Of a stretch of DNA of 64,000 nucleotides, positions 54,735 through 63,609 are shown piece by piece. The notes beneath the pieces were generated by a model. The model worked only from the letters and a program-made list of their open reading frames with translations, was not told where the DNA came from and ran no database searches. This DNA is from Pseudomonas nunensis. Its GTDB lineage: Bacteria > Pseudomonadota > Gammaproteobacteria > Pseudomonadales > Pseudomonadaceae. The stretch is taken from NCBI RefSeq assembly GCF_024296925.1, contig NZ_CP101125.1:6388501-6452500 (forward strand), given 5' to 3'. The position numbers and the translations under genes were made by a program. Position 1 is the stretch's first letter. Each line of letters opens with the position of its first letter.

Positions 54735-56321
54735 TTACTTCAGGCTGACCTTCGAGTAGTCCTGGCGGCCAAACGGACTCACCGAGTAACCCTCGACATC
54801 CTTGCGCGTCAACGCGAACGCCGTTGGGTGCGCCAGCGGCAGCCACAGTGCCTGTTGCTGGATCTGCGCCTGAGCCTGTTCATACAGCTTGGTACGCACG
54901 CCTTGCTCGCTGGTGGTCTTGCCGGCGCTGATCAGCTTGTCCAGGTCCTGGTTGCAGTAACGGGCGAAGTTGGTGCCGGACTTGACTGCGGCGCAGGAAA
55001 ACTGCGGCGTGAGGAAGTTGTCCGGGTCGCCGTTGTCGCCGGCCCAGCCCATGAACAGCAGGTCATGCTCGCCAGCCTTGGCGCGACGGATCAGCTCGCC
55101 CCATTCAATCACGCGGATTTCGGCCTGGATGCCGATTTCCGCCAGATCAGACTGCAGCAGTTGGGCGCCGAGGCTTGGGTTGGGGTTCAGCAAACTGCCG
55201 GAAGGGCGGGTCCAGATGGTGGTCTGGAAGCCATCCTTGAGCCCGGCCTTGGCCATCAATGCCTTGGCCTTCGCTACGTCGTGCGGGTAACCCGGCAAGC
55301 CTTTGTTGTAGCTCCAGGTGTTCGGCGGGTAAGGGCCGTTGGCCGCTTCGGCGGTGTCTTCGAACACAGCCTTGATGTAGTTGGCTTTGTCGAAGGCGAG
55401 GTTGATCGCCTGGCGTACTTCCGGCTTGTCCAGCGGCGGATGCTGACTGTTGATGCCGACGAAAGCGGTCATGAAGGCGTCAGTCTTTTCTACTTTCAGC
55501 GTCGATTCCTGCTTGGCGGCCACCACGTCCAGCGGCTTCGGCGAAAGGGCGATCTGGCACTCGTTGCGACGCAACTTCTGCAAACGCACGTTGGCGTCCG
55601 GGGTGATGGCGAAGATCAACGGGTCCACTGACGGCTTGCCGCCGAAATAGTCCGGGTTGGCCTTGTAGCGAATCGACGCGTCTTTCTGGAACCGCGTAAA
55701 AACGAATGGACCGCTGCCGATCGGCTGGCTGTTGAGCTTCTCCGGAGTACCGGCCTTCAGCAGTTTGTCGGCGTATTCAGCCGAATAAATCGAGGCGAAG
55801 CCCATGCTCAGCGTGGCGAGGAAGGTCGAGTCCGGGTGATCGAGGGTGAAGCGCACGGTCAGCGGATCGAGGGCGTCGATCTTCTTGATCAGCGCCGGCA
55901 GCTGCATCGACTGGGCGTGGGGGAAGCCGCTCTGGGCGACTTTGTGCCACGGGTGGGCCGGGTCGAGCATGCGGTCGAAGCTGAACTTGACGTCTTCGGC
56001 GCTCAAATCGCGGGTCGGGCTGAAGTACTCGGTCTTGTGGAATTTCACCTGTGGGTGAAGTTTGAAGACATAAGTCAGGCCGTCGGGCGTCACTTCCCAG
56101 CTGTCCGCGAGGCTGGCGACCACCTTGCCGCTGGTGGTATCGAAGTCCACCAGGCGATTCATCAACACATCGGCCGAGGCGTTGGTGGTGGTCAGCGAGT
56201 TGTATTGCACCACGTCGAACCCTTCAGGGCTGGCCTCGGTGCAGACGGTCAGGGCGGCGGCATGGGCCAGAGGGCTCAGCAGCAGTGGGGCAAGCAGCAG
56301 CGGTAGGGCAGCGAGGCGCAT
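54735..56321 (-). CDS. Periplasmic dipeptide/oligopeptide-binding protein of an ABC transporter
   Basis: 528 residues with a signal peptide ending SPLAHAAAL. SBP_bac_5 signatures: LTVCTEASPEGFDVVQYNSL, ADSWEVTPDGLTYVFKLHPQ and FTLDHPDSTFLATL. Resembles DppA; substrate assignment is not certain. No permease or ATPase genes adjoin it, so it likely serves a transporter encoded elsewhere. Equivalent gene lies here in P. aeruginosa. Confidence 0.88.
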   Translation of the reverse strand: MRLAALPLLLAPLLLSPLAHAAALTVCTEASPEGFDVVQYNSLTTTNASADVLMNRLVDFDTTSGKVVASLADSWEVTPDGLTYVFKLHPQVKFHKTEYFSPTRDLSAEDVKFSFDRMLDPAHPWHKVAQSGFPHAQSMQLPALIKKIDALDPLTVRFTLDHPDSTFLATLSMGFASIYSAEYADKLLKAGTPEKLNSQPIGSGPFVFTRFQKDASIRYKANPDYFGGKPSVDPLIFAITPDANVRLQKLRRNECQIALSPKPLDVVAAKQESTLKVEKTDAFMTAFVGINSQHPPLDKPEVRQAINLAFDKANYIKAVFEDTAEAANGPYPPNTWSYNKGLPGYPHDVAKAKALMAKAGLKDGFQTTIWTRPSGSLLNPNPSLGAQLLQSDLAEIGIQAEIRVIEWGELIRRAKAGEHDLLFMGWAGDNGDPDNFLTPQFSCAAVKSGTNFARYCNQDLDKLISAGKTTSEQGVRTKLYEQAQAQIQQQALWLPLAHPTAFALTRKDVEGYSVSPFGRQDYSKVSLK

Positions 56322-56589
56322 GGTCGGATTCCTTTACAGATCGAAGGCCCATCTGCAAGTGCAGTCTGGAAAAGGCTTACCCTAGTGGGCTCTTTTGCAA
56401 ATGACTATCCCCTTTTTCATTTTGGGGCGACTATAGGCGCCTTATTTGGGTGTGCGCGGTTTCACAAAGCCCCGGATTGGCGTGTTGGCCGATGCTCTGC
56501 GACGAGCGGTCGCCATCGACGACAGCCTTTGTCCAAGGCGCTCGTAGCCCGAAAAACGGGGTTTTTGTGAATTCATCGCACACTGAATG
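56322..56589. other. Divergent promoter region of the binding protein and rpmB
   Basis: 268 bases. Nothing specific was recognised in the left part apart from a CCCCTTTTTCATTTTGGGGC hairpin near 56409-56428. Confidence 0.45.
56409..56428. repeat. Short hairpin, CCCCTTTTTCATTTTGGGG
   Basis: CCCC and GGGG flank an AT core upstream of the binding-protein gene. It may be regulatory, but no protein site was recognised. Confidence 0.35.
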
Positions 56590-56618
56590 TTGTTGCTCTG
56601 AGGTCTTTCTGGTATAAA
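56590..56618 (+). promoter_or_regulatory. Predicted promoter of rpmB-rpmG
   Basis: TTGTTG (56590-56595), 17-base spacer, TATAAA (56613-56618). A start near 56625 would give an rpmB leader of ~140 bases. Confidence 0.55.
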
Positions 56619-56672
56619 GCAGCGCTCTTTTCTAGGGGCCCGGTTCCTTCACTGTAGGTGTAGCCGGTAAGA

Positions 56673-56758
56673 CCTCTAAAGAAACGCGGCGCCTGGCGCC
56701 AAATGACTGAGAGATTAAGCGGCCAACCCATGCCGGGTTGGGCATGTGGTTTTAGAGG
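56673..56758 (+). promoter_or_regulatory. Candidate structured 5' leader of rpmB
   Basis: CCTCTAAA (56673-56680) pairs with TTTAGAGG (56751-56758), enclosing a hairpin CCAACCC (56723-56729)/GGGTTGG (56735-56741) and GGCGCC repeats. The right arm includes one of two possible GAGG ribosome sites eight bases before ATG 56767, so folding could control L28 translation. No homologue was looked up. Confidence 0.45.
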
Positions 56759-56766
56759 GCTGAGGC

Positions 56767-57000
56767 ATGTCGAGAGTATGTCAAGTTACCGGTAAGGGTC
56801 CGGTGACTGGGAATAACATTTCCCACGCAAACAACAAAACCCGTCGTCGTTTCCTGCCGAACCTGCAGCATCACCGCTTCTGGGTTGAAGAAGAGAAACG
56901 TTTCGTGCGTCTGCGCGTATCTGCCAAAGGCATGCGTATCATCGACAAGCGTGGCATCACTGTCGTGCTGGCCGAAATCCGCAAAGCTGGCAAGATCTAA
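56767..57000 (+). CDS. rpmB: 50S ribosomal protein L28
   Basis: 77 residues: [36 protein letters not shown], and C-terminal MRIIDKRGI are standard bacterial L28. Starts the rpmB-rpmG operon. Confidence 0.98.
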   Translation: MSRVCQVTGKGPVTGNNISHANNKTRRRFLPNLQHHRFWVEEEKRFVRLRVSAKGMRIIDKRGITVVLAEIRKAGKI

Positions 57001-57011
57001 GGGAGCTAATC

Positions 57012-57167
57012 ATGCGTGAATTGATTCGTTTGATTTCGAGCGCCGGTACTGGTCACTTCTACACTACCGACAAGAACAAGCGTACTACCCCGGACAAAAT
57101 CGAGATCAAGAAATTTGATCCGGTTGTTCGCAAGCACGTGATCTACAAGGAAGGCAAAATCAAGTAA
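57012..57167 (+). CDS. rpmG: 50S ribosomal protein L33
   Basis: 51 residues starting at ATG 57012 with GGGAG upstream. [29 protein letters not shown] and [17 protein letters not shown] match L33 lacking the zinc-binding cysteines (the Cys-minus form). Eleven bases after rpmB. Too short for many gene callers. Confidence 0.98.
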   Translation: MRELIRLISSAGTGHFYTTDKNKRTTPDKIEIKKFDPVVRKHVIYKEGKIK

Positions 57168-57186
57168 TTGATTTTTCCGACTTATG

Positions 57187-57222
57187 AAAAAGGCCCGTAT
57201 CGCGAGATACGGGCCTTTTTTA
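57187..57222 (+). terminator. Intrinsic terminator of rpmB-rpmG
   Basis: AAAAAGGCCCGTAT-cgcg-ATACGGGCCTTTTTT, about a 14-bp stem with a T run. Confidence 0.95.
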
Positions 57223-57252
57223 TTGCCTGCGGGTTATGTGTTGCCTGCCAGG

Positions 57253-57328
57253 ATGCCTTCGCGGGCAAGCCTCGCTCCTACAGGGATCGCTATCTACTGT
57301 AGGAGCGAGGCTTGCCCGCGAAGAGGCC
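57253..57328. repeat. REP pair, inverted arm order
   Basis: GCCTTCGCGGGCAAGCCTCG ... CTCCTACAG is followed by CTGTAGGAGCGAGGCTTGCC. The arms are in opposite order to the pairs at 44868 and 47999. Confidence 0.8.
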
Positions 57329-57356
57329 GGCCCAGACAACCAAAATCCACAAACCC

Positions 57357-57719
57357 TCAAGCCTTCTGTTCAAACACCACATAAATCTTGCGGCACGCCT
57401 CCAGCACTTCCCAAGTCCCTCTGAAGCCCGCTGGAATAACAAAGCGATCACCCACCCGCAAGGTCTTGCTGTTGCCATCGTTATCGCGCAGTACCGACAC
57501 GCCCTGAACGATTTCGCAGTATTCATGCTCGGTGTAATTCACCAGCCACTGGCCGATTTCGCCTTCCCACACACCGGCGCTCATCTGGCCGCACGGGCTG
57601 TTGTAGTGGTTGTACACCGCTTGCTCGGGGTCGCCCTTGAGGACTTTGGCCGGGTCTGGCCGATAGCGATCGGGCTGGGTGGCGGCCTGGCTGAAGTCGA
57701 CGACGTCCTGGATGTTCAT
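57357..57719 (-). CDS. Cupin-domain protein
   Basis: 120 residues from ATG 57719 (MNIQDVVDFSQ). Single cupin barrel: EHEYCEIVQGVSVLRDNDG and RVGDRFVIPAGFRGTWEV. Only some of the usual His/Glu metal ligands are visible. A longer frame to 57791 is unsupported. Located beside the aldehyde dehydrogenase as in P. aeruginosa, but divergent. Confidence 0.8.
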   Translation of the reverse strand: MNIQDVVDFSQAATQPDRYRPDPAKVLKGDPEQAVYNHYNSPCGQMSAGVWEGEIGQWLVNYTEHEYCEIVQGVSVLRDNDGNSKTLRVGDRFVIPAGFRGTWEVLEACRKIYVVFEQKA

Positions 57720-57956
57720 TTTGTTGTAATCCCCCGTGATTGCGGCGCGATGACTGGAAAGGCCAAAGTCTATGTTTATTAAAATGAACACCGCAAGGCC
57801 GTTTACCGACCTTGTGTCAAATATATTGAAACAACCCCGGCCACTGGTTTAGGGTGGCAGGTGCCTCGGGCCGATAGCAGGCTGGCCGGGCAGAATTCCT
57901 GACAGCACCCGCGAAAAACGCGGGGCACTCGTATTCAACAAGAGGAGGACACTCGT

Positions 57957-59450
57957 ATGACCACCCTGACTCGTGCCGACTGGGAACAGCGGGCTCGCGA
58001 CCTGAAGATCGAAGGCCGCGCCTACATCAATGGCGAATACACCGATGCTGTCTCCAGCGAGACCTTCGAGTGCATCAGCCCGGTCGATGGCCGTCTGCTG
58101 GGCAAGATTGCCAGCTGTGACGCCGCCGACGCCCAGCGCGCTGTGGAAAATGCGCGCGCCACCTTCAATTCCGGTGTGTGGTCGCGCCTGGCGCCGACCA
58201 AACGCAAAGCCACCATGATTCGTTTCGCCGGCCTGCTCAAACAGCACGCCGAAGAACTGGCCCTGCTTGAAACCCTGGACATGGGCAAGCCGATCAGCGA
58301 CTCCCTGTACATCGACGTTCCTGGCGCGGCGCAAGCCCTGAGCTGGAGCGGCGAAGCCATCGACAAGATCTACGACGAAGTCGCTGCCACCCCGCACGAT
58401 CAACTGGGCCTGGTCACTCGCGAGCCGGTTGGCGTGGTTGGCGCCATCGTGCCGTGGAACTTCCCGTTGATGATGGCGTGCTGGAAACTCGGCCCGGCGC
58501 TGTCCACCGGTAACTCGGTGATCCTCAAACCGTCGGAAAAATCGCCGCTGACCGCCATTCGCATCGCTGCGCTGGCCGTTGAAGCCGGGATTCCGAAAGG
58601 CGTGCTGAACGTCCTGCCAGGCTACGGCCACACCGTCGGCAAGGCCCTGGCCCTGCACAACGATGTGGACACCCTGGTGTTCACCGGTTCGACCAAGATC
58701 GCCAAGCAACTGCTGATCTACTCCGGCGAATCGAACATGAAGCGCGTCTGGCTCGAAGCCGGCGGCAAGAGCCCGAACATCGTGTTCGCCGATGCTCCGG
58801 ACCTGCAAGCCGCTGCTGAATCCGCCGCCAGCGCCATTGCCTTCAACCAGGGCGAAGTCTGCACCGCCGGTTCGCGTCTGCTGGTCGAGCGTTCGATCAA
58901 GGACACCTTCCTGCCGCTGGTGATCGAAGCGCTGAAAACCTGGAAGCCAGGCAATCCGCTGGATCCGGCGACCAACGTCGGTGCGCTGGTGGATACCCAG
59001 CAGATGAATACCGTGCTGTCCTACATCGAGTCCGGTCACACCGACGGCGCCAAACTGGTGGCCGGCGGCAAGCGCATTCTTCAGGAAACCGGTGGCACCT
59101 ACGTTGAGCCGACGATTTTCGACGGCGTGAACAACGCGATGAAAATCGCCCAGGAAGAAATCTTTGGCCCGGTGTTGTCGGTCATCGCTTTCGACACCGC
59201 CGAAGAAGCCATCGCGATTGCCAACGACACGCCGTATGGCTTGGCCGCTGCGGTATGGACCAAGGACATCTCCAAGGCACACCTGACCGCCAAGGCACTG
59301 CGTGCCGGTAGCGTGTGGGTCAACCAGTACGACGGCGGCGACATGACTGCACCGTTCGGCGGTTTCAAACAATCGGGCAACGGCCGCGACAAGTCGCTGC
59401 ACGCGTTCGACAAGTACACCGAGCTGAAGGCGACCTGGATCAAGTTGTAA
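57957..59450 (+). CDS. kauB: Aldehyde dehydrogenase of the KauB/PuuC type
   Basis: 497 residues. NAD-binding GPALSTGNSVILKPSEKSPL, catalytic Glu in WLEAGGKSPN and nucleophile C302 in QGEVCTAGS. Highest likeness by eye is to gamma-glutamyl-gamma-aminobutyraldehyde / 4-guanidinobutyraldehyde dehydrogenases of polyamine and arginine breakdown, as at this locus in P. aeruginosa. Substrate is inferred. AGAGGAGG ribosome site. Confidence 0.88.
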   Translation: MTTLTRADWEQRARDLKIEGRAYINGEYTDAVSSETFECISPVDGRLLGKIASCDAADAQRAVENARATFNSGVWSRLAPTKRKATMIRFAGLLKQHAEELALLETLDMGKPISDSLYIDVPGAAQALSWSGEAIDKIYDEVAATPHDQLGLVTREPVGVVGAIVPWNFPLMMACWKLGPALSTGNSVILKPSEKSPLTAIRIAALAVEAGIPKGVLNVLPGYGHTVGKALALHNDVDTLVFTGSTKIAKQLLIYSGESNMKRVWLEAGGKSPNIVFADAPDLQAAAESAASAIAFNQGEVCTAGSRLLVERSIKDTFLPLVIEALKTWKPGNPLDPATNVGALVDTQQMNTVLSYIESGHTDGAKLVAGGKRILQETGGTYVEPTIFDGVNNAMKIAQEEIFGPVLSVIAFDTAEEAIAIANDTPYGLAAAVWTKDISKAHLTAKALRAGSVWVNQYDGGDMTAPFGGFKQSGNGRDKSLHAFDKYTELKATWIKL

Positions 59451-59477
59451 GTCGGTTTCCTTAACGACGTAGATCCC

Positions 59478-59569
59478 TTGTGGGAGCGGGCTTGCTCGCG
59501 AAGGCGCCGTAACAGCCAACGATGATGTTGGATGTGCTGGCCTCTTCGCGAGCAAGCCCGCTCCCACAT
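59478..59569. repeat. REP pair (GTGGGAGCGGGCTTGCTCGC family)
   Basis: Arms TTGTGGGAGCGGGCTTGCTC and complement, spacer with AACGATGATGTTGGATG. Almost the same as 38053-38147. Confidence 0.85.
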
Positions 59570-59613
59570 TTGTTTTGTGCCGTCTGAAAATAATATCCAC
59601 AGGAGCGTGGAAC

Positions 59614-60759
59614 ATGCGTTGGGCGACTTATTTCGCCGTGTTGGCGTCTGTCTTGAGTGTCGGCCTGGCCCTGGGCGTCAGCATGCCGCTGGTGTCGTTT
59701 CGCCTGGAAAGCTGGGGTTATGGCTCGTTTGCGATTGGCGTGATGGCGGCGATGCCGGCCATTGGCGTGCTGCTGGGGGCGAAGATTTCCAGCCATCTGG
59801 CGGCGCGTTTCGGCACGGCCAATCTGATGCGCCTGTGCCTGTGGGGCGGCGCGGTGTCCATTGGGTTGTTGGCGCTGTTGCCGAGTTACCCGATCTGGCT
59901 GGTATTGCGGCTGATGATCGGAGTGATCCTGACCTTGGTGTTCATCCTCGGCGAAAGCTGGATCAACCAACTGGTGGTCGAGCAATGGCGCGGGCGCTTG
60001 GTGGCGCTGTATGGCAGCAGTTATGCGCTGAGCCAACTGGGCGGGCCGTTGCTGCTGGGGGCGTTGGGCACCGAGCATGATTACGGCTTCTGGGTTGGCG
60101 TCGGCTTGCTGCTGACCGCACCGTTGCTGTTGCTCGGCCGTAGCGGCGCACCGAGCAGTGAAGCCAGCAGCGTGACCTTTGGCGATTTATGGACCTTCTG
60201 CCGAGGCCTGCCCGCGATTGCCTGGGCGGTGTCGCTGTTCGCTGCGTTCGAAGCGATGATCCTGACCCTGTTGCCGGTGTACTGCCTGCGCCAAGGGTTC
60301 ACTGCCGAGATCGCCCTGGCGATGGTGAGTACGGTGGTGGTCGGCGATGCACTGTTGCAACTGCCCATCGGCGCTTTAGCGGATCGACTGTCACGGCGCA
60401 GTTTGTTCACCGGGTGCGCCGTGGTCCTGCTGGTTTCGAGCCTGGCGATTCCGCTGCTGCTCGATACGTTGCTGATCTGGCCGTTGTGGGTGCTGTTCGG
60501 GGCGAGTGCCGGTGGCTTGTTCACCTTGTCGCTGATCCTGATCGGCGAGCGCTATCGCGACGATGCACTGGTGCGGGCCAATGCGCATATCGCGCAGCTG
60601 TGGGGGATTGGTTGTCTGGTCGGGCCGTTGGCGGCCGGGGCCGGCAGTCAGTGGATCAGCGGGCATGCACTGCCGTTGCTGATGGCGGCGGGGGCGTTGG
60701 GGTTGGTGATTCTGTTGATGCGCCAAGGCGCGTTTGGCGCAGTGGCCGAGCCGGCCTAA
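59614..60759 (+). CDS. MFS transporter
   Basis: 381 residues from ATG 59614 (MRWATYFAVLA), eight bases after AGGAG; the longer frame to 59575 starts in a REP element. About twelve hydrophobic helices, with typical inner-loop motif around GALADRLSRRSLFTGCAVVL. Of the YcaD/sugar-phosphate-like MFS group by general appearance; substrate unknown. Confidence 0.85.
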   Translation: MRWATYFAVLASVLSVGLALGVSMPLVSFRLESWGYGSFAIGVMAAMPAIGVLLGAKISSHLAARFGTANLMRLCLWGGAVSIGLLALLPSYPIWLVLRLMIGVILTLVFILGESWINQLVVEQWRGRLVALYGSSYALSQLGGPLLLGALGTEHDYGFWVGVGLLLTAPLLLLGRSGAPSSEASSVTFGDLWTFCRGLPAIAWAVSLFAAFEAMILTLLPVYCLRQGFTAEIALAMVSTVVVGDALLQLPIGALADRLSRRSLFTGCAVVLLVSSLAIPLLLDTLLIWPLWVLFGASAGGLFTLSLILIGERYRDDALVRANAHIAQLWGIGCLVGPLAAGAGSQWISGHALPLLMAAGALGLVILLMRQGAFGAVAEPA

Positions 60760-60763
60760 AACC

Positions 60764-60912
60764 TGTGGGAGCGGGCTTGTGTGGCGAGGGGGCTTGCCCC
60801 CGTTCGGCTGCGCAGCAGTCGTAAAACCATTCAGCGCGACCTAACTGATAGATCATGTCGTTAACTTTGGGGCTGCTTCGCAGCCCAACGGGGGCAAGCC
60901 CCCTCGCCACAG
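60764..60912. repeat. Composite REP: partial element interrupted by a second family
   Basis: TGTGGGAGCGGGCTTG (60764-60779) is the first half-arm of one family, with no right arm. It runs directly into a full pair of the other family (TGTGGCGAGGGGGCTTGCCC ... GGGCAAGCCCCCTCGCCACA, 60778-60912). Confidence 0.75.
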
Positions 60913-60931
60913 TTAATCAGTGAATATCTGA

Positions 60932-62557
60932 TTACAACATCCGCTCCAATCCTACAGTGGTGCTCATCCACGCATTAAACCGGCGCCACCAACTCCCCGG
61001 TTCCTTGGTCAGCGTGTGCATCTGGCCGTTGTCTTCGGTCACCCAGACAATCTGCCCATTCTGCAGTTTCGCCTCATAACTCAGCGGTGGCGCCATGCCT
61101 TGCAGGGCCAGTTCGCGCACGTGCGCGGCCAGCTCGGGGCTGTCGACCAGGACGCCGACTTCGGTGTTCCACAGCACCGAGCGCGGGTCGAAGTTGAAGG
61201 AGCCGATAAAGGATTTCTGCTGATCGAAAATCATCGCCTTGCTGTGCAGGCTCGAATCCGAGCCTTGATAGGCCGAGCGCCGGAATAGGTGCGGGCCACT
61301 GCCGCTCCCCGCGCCGGGCTGGCGCCGCAGTTCGAACAGCTTCACGCCATGTTCCAGCAAAGCCTTGCGATACGGCGCATAACCGCCATGCACCGCCGGC
61401 ACATCGGTGGCTTCCAGTGCGTTGGTCAGCAGACTGACCGAGACACCCGCATCGGCACGTCCGGTGAGGTACACCAGCCCCGGTTGGCCGGGCACAAAGT
61501 AGGCGGAAATCATGATCAGTTCTTTGCTGACCCCGTTCAGTTCCGGCGCCAGTTGCGTGGTCAGCAATAACTGCGGGTCGAGTTCGCCCTTTGACAGCAC
61601 CTTGCTCGGCGCATCCCACAACGCCTGGTTCCAGGCCCAGATCAGCTCTCGGCGCCAGATGTCCAGGCGCGGGTGTTTGTCGTAAATCATCAGCTGTTGA
61701 TACAGCGCGTGGTTCTGCTTGCGGGTTTCCTCCAGGGATTCTTCAAGGCGCGTGCGAGTGTTTTGCAGGTCCTTGGCGGTCGGTTTACTGGAGAGGAATT
61801 CGTCGATCGGCTTGCTCAGGGCGCTGTTCCAGTACTGGTCGAAACTGTGTCCGAGCTGCTCGGCGACCGGCCCGACGCTGAGCATGTCGATGTCAGTGAA
61901 GTTCAGGTTGGGCTCGGCATCGAAATACTCGTCGCCCAGGTTGCGTCCACCGACGATGGCCACGCTGTTGTCCGCCAGCCACAGCTTGTTGTGCATGCGC
62001 CGGTGTTGCAGCGACAGGTCGAACAAGCGGCCCATGGTCCGCGTCACGCCGGTGCTGCGGCCCAAGTGCAACGGGTTGAATAGACGAATCTGAATCTGTG
62101 GATGGGCCGCCAGGGTGGCGATGACCTGGTCGAGGCCATCGCTGGTGGTGTCATCGAGCAGGATCCGCACTCGCACGCCGCGATCGGCAGCCTTGAGCAA
62201 TTCTTCCACCAGCATCCGCGTGCTGATGCCGTCATGGACGATGTAGTACTGCAAGTCGAGACTGGTTTGCGCGTTGCGGATCAGCTCGGCCCGGGCCATG
62301 AAGGCTTCGGTGCTGTTGGAGAGCAGGCGAAAGCCCGATTGCCCCTGATGGGGCGCGGCCTGTGCCTGGATCGAGCGACCGAACGCCGAGCTCGCCGCCG
62401 GCAATGCCTGGCTGGGCTCACGGGGGACGTCGAGGCTCGCACAGCCATTGAGCAGCAAGGCGAGCAACAGAGCGAAGGGCAGGGCCGGGCTGACTCTCAA
62501 ATCGGATCGTCTCAGGTGATTGCAAAGGCCGAAGTATGGCACGTCACAGGGATTCAT
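60932..62557 (-). CDS. Phospholipase-D superfamily lipoprotein (cardiolipin synthase-like)
   Basis: 541 residues with a hydrophobic segment and lipobox LLLNGCASLD after 22-27 leading residues; a downstream GTG or TTG could be the true start. Two HKD motifs: HNKLWLADNSVAIVGGRNLG and LHSKAMIFDQQKSFIGSFNF. Two PLD domains with an intervening ~180-residue helical stretch. Likely transfers phosphatidyl groups in the periplasm or outer membrane; substrate unknown. Confidence 0.85.
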   Translation of the reverse strand: MNPCDVPYFGLCNHLRRSDLRVSPALPFALLLALLLNGCASLDVPREPSQALPAASSAFGRSIQAQAAPHQGQSGFRLLSNSTEAFMARAELIRNAQTSLDLQYYIVHDGISTRMLVEELLKAADRGVRVRILLDDTTSDGLDQVIATLAAHPQIQIRLFNPLHLGRSTGVTRTMGRLFDLSLQHRRMHNKLWLADNSVAIVGGRNLGDEYFDAEPNLNFTDIDMLSVGPVAEQLGHSFDQYWNSALSKPIDEFLSSKPTAKDLQNTRTRLEESLEETRKQNHALYQQLMIYDKHPRLDIWRRELIWAWNQALWDAPSKVLSKGELDPQLLLTTQLAPELNGVSKELIMISAYFVPGQPGLVYLTGRADAGVSVSLLTNALEATDVPAVHGGYAPYRKALLEHGVKLFELRRQPGAGSGSGPHLFRRSAYQGSDSSLHSKAMIFDQQKSFIGSFNFDPRSVLWNTEVGVLVDSPELAAHVRELALQGMAPPLSYEAKLQNGQIVWVTEDNGQMHTLTKEPGSWWRRFNAWMSTTVGLERML

Positions 62558-62782
62558 CGCGTTTGCAGGGCGTGAAGTCTCCTGGTTGTCGGACGGTTCT
62601 CCATGAAGCTTCAGGAACTACAAAGCCTGTAGATAAAACCCGTCGATTTGCCTTCTTTTCCTACATAAAAGTCCTACAAAACCCGGAATGATGGCGGGGA
62701 ATTGGACCCGTTGGCAGGCTGTGGCTTTTTCCTGGCACAGCCTGGGCGTCCATGTTTCCAACAATTTCACAGGTACGTGATT
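62558..62782. other. Promoter region of the fimbrial-type operon
   Basis: 225-base divergent gap. GTACGTGATT-like bases occur before the start; no strong -35/-10 pair was identified. Confidence 0.35.
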
Positions 62783-63433
62783 ATGAATAAGTTGTATTGG
62801 GTAAGCGTTTTCGCCGCTGCACTGACACCGATGGCGGTGCAGGCAGCGAGCGTTGATCTGACAGTCTCCGGCACGGTTATACCGACCTCATGCATTCCGG
62901 CCTTTGCCGGCGGCAGTAATGTCGATCTGGGGCGAATCTTTTCCGCCACCTTAAGCCCCGCCGCGCAAAACAACCTGCCTACAAGGGACATCACCCTGAA
63001 GATTGCGTGCGATGCGCCGGCAGCGGTGGAAATCGCCGTCACTGATAATCGTGGCGCGACCAAGGTGCCCGGTCTCGCGTTCAATGGCCGGAACAATGAT
63101 GCGCTTTACTTCGGCTTGGGCAGTACCCAGGGCGTCGGCATCGGTGGTTTCGGCCTGTTGACCGGTCAACCATTGACCGATGGCAACCCGCAAATGTTCC
63201 TGGTGCGTTCGCCGAACAATCCGGCATGGCGTGTTCCGGTAAGCGGATTGGTATCCAATGCGCCGATCTCTTACTCATGGGGGCCAAACGCGTCAGCAGG
63301 CCCGGCCGCAGCACGTCTGCACACTTTCCCGATGAAAGTGGCAGCGGCCATTCGCGCCACCTCCGAGCTGCCACCGACCACCGATGAGTTCCTGCTCGAT
63401 GGTTCGGTCACGTTTGACGTGTACTACCTCTGA
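62783..63433 (+). CDS. DUF1120-type (fimbrial subunit-like) secreted protein
   Basis: 216 residues from ATG 62783; signal peptide ends VQAASVDL. SVDLTVSGTVIPTSCIPAFA is the DUF1120 beginning, with one Cys pair, and GSVTFDVYYL is the C-terminal beta-strand expected for donor-strand exchange. A chaperone gene follows, so a chaperone-usher-like pilus or surface fibre component is probable. Confidence 0.82.
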   Translation: MNKLYWVSVFAAALTPMAVQAASVDLTVSGTVIPTSCIPAFAGGSNVDLGRIFSATLSPAAQNNLPTRDITLKIACDAPAAVEIAVTDNRGATKVPGLAFNGRNNDALYFGLGSTQGVGIGGFGLLTGQPLTDGNPQMFLVRSPNNPAWRVPVSGLVSNAPISYSWGPNASAGPAAARLHTFPMKVAAAIRATSELPPTTDEFLLDGSVTFDVYYL

Positions 63434-63560
63434 GCCGGCGCAACCCCTGCGTCACTGTGCTCTGAACCTGCCTGATTGACGGGGTTTGCCTGGTGCAAAT
63501 CCGGGCGGCGGCTCGCCTGAAAAACCGTCATCAACAGACGTCATTGCATCACCGGGTATT

Positions 63561-63589
63561 GGCCGACGCTGACTGCAACAGCGTCGGCC
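63561..63589 (+). terminator. Strong hairpin between subunit and chaperone genes
   Basis: GGCCGACGCTG-actgcaa-CAGCGTCGGCC, perfect 11-bp stem without a T run, 20 bases before the chaperone start. It may be an attenuator or mRNA-stability stem. Confidence 0.65.
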
Positions 63590-63609
63590 GCTGCCTTCTG
63601 GAGCCTTTC

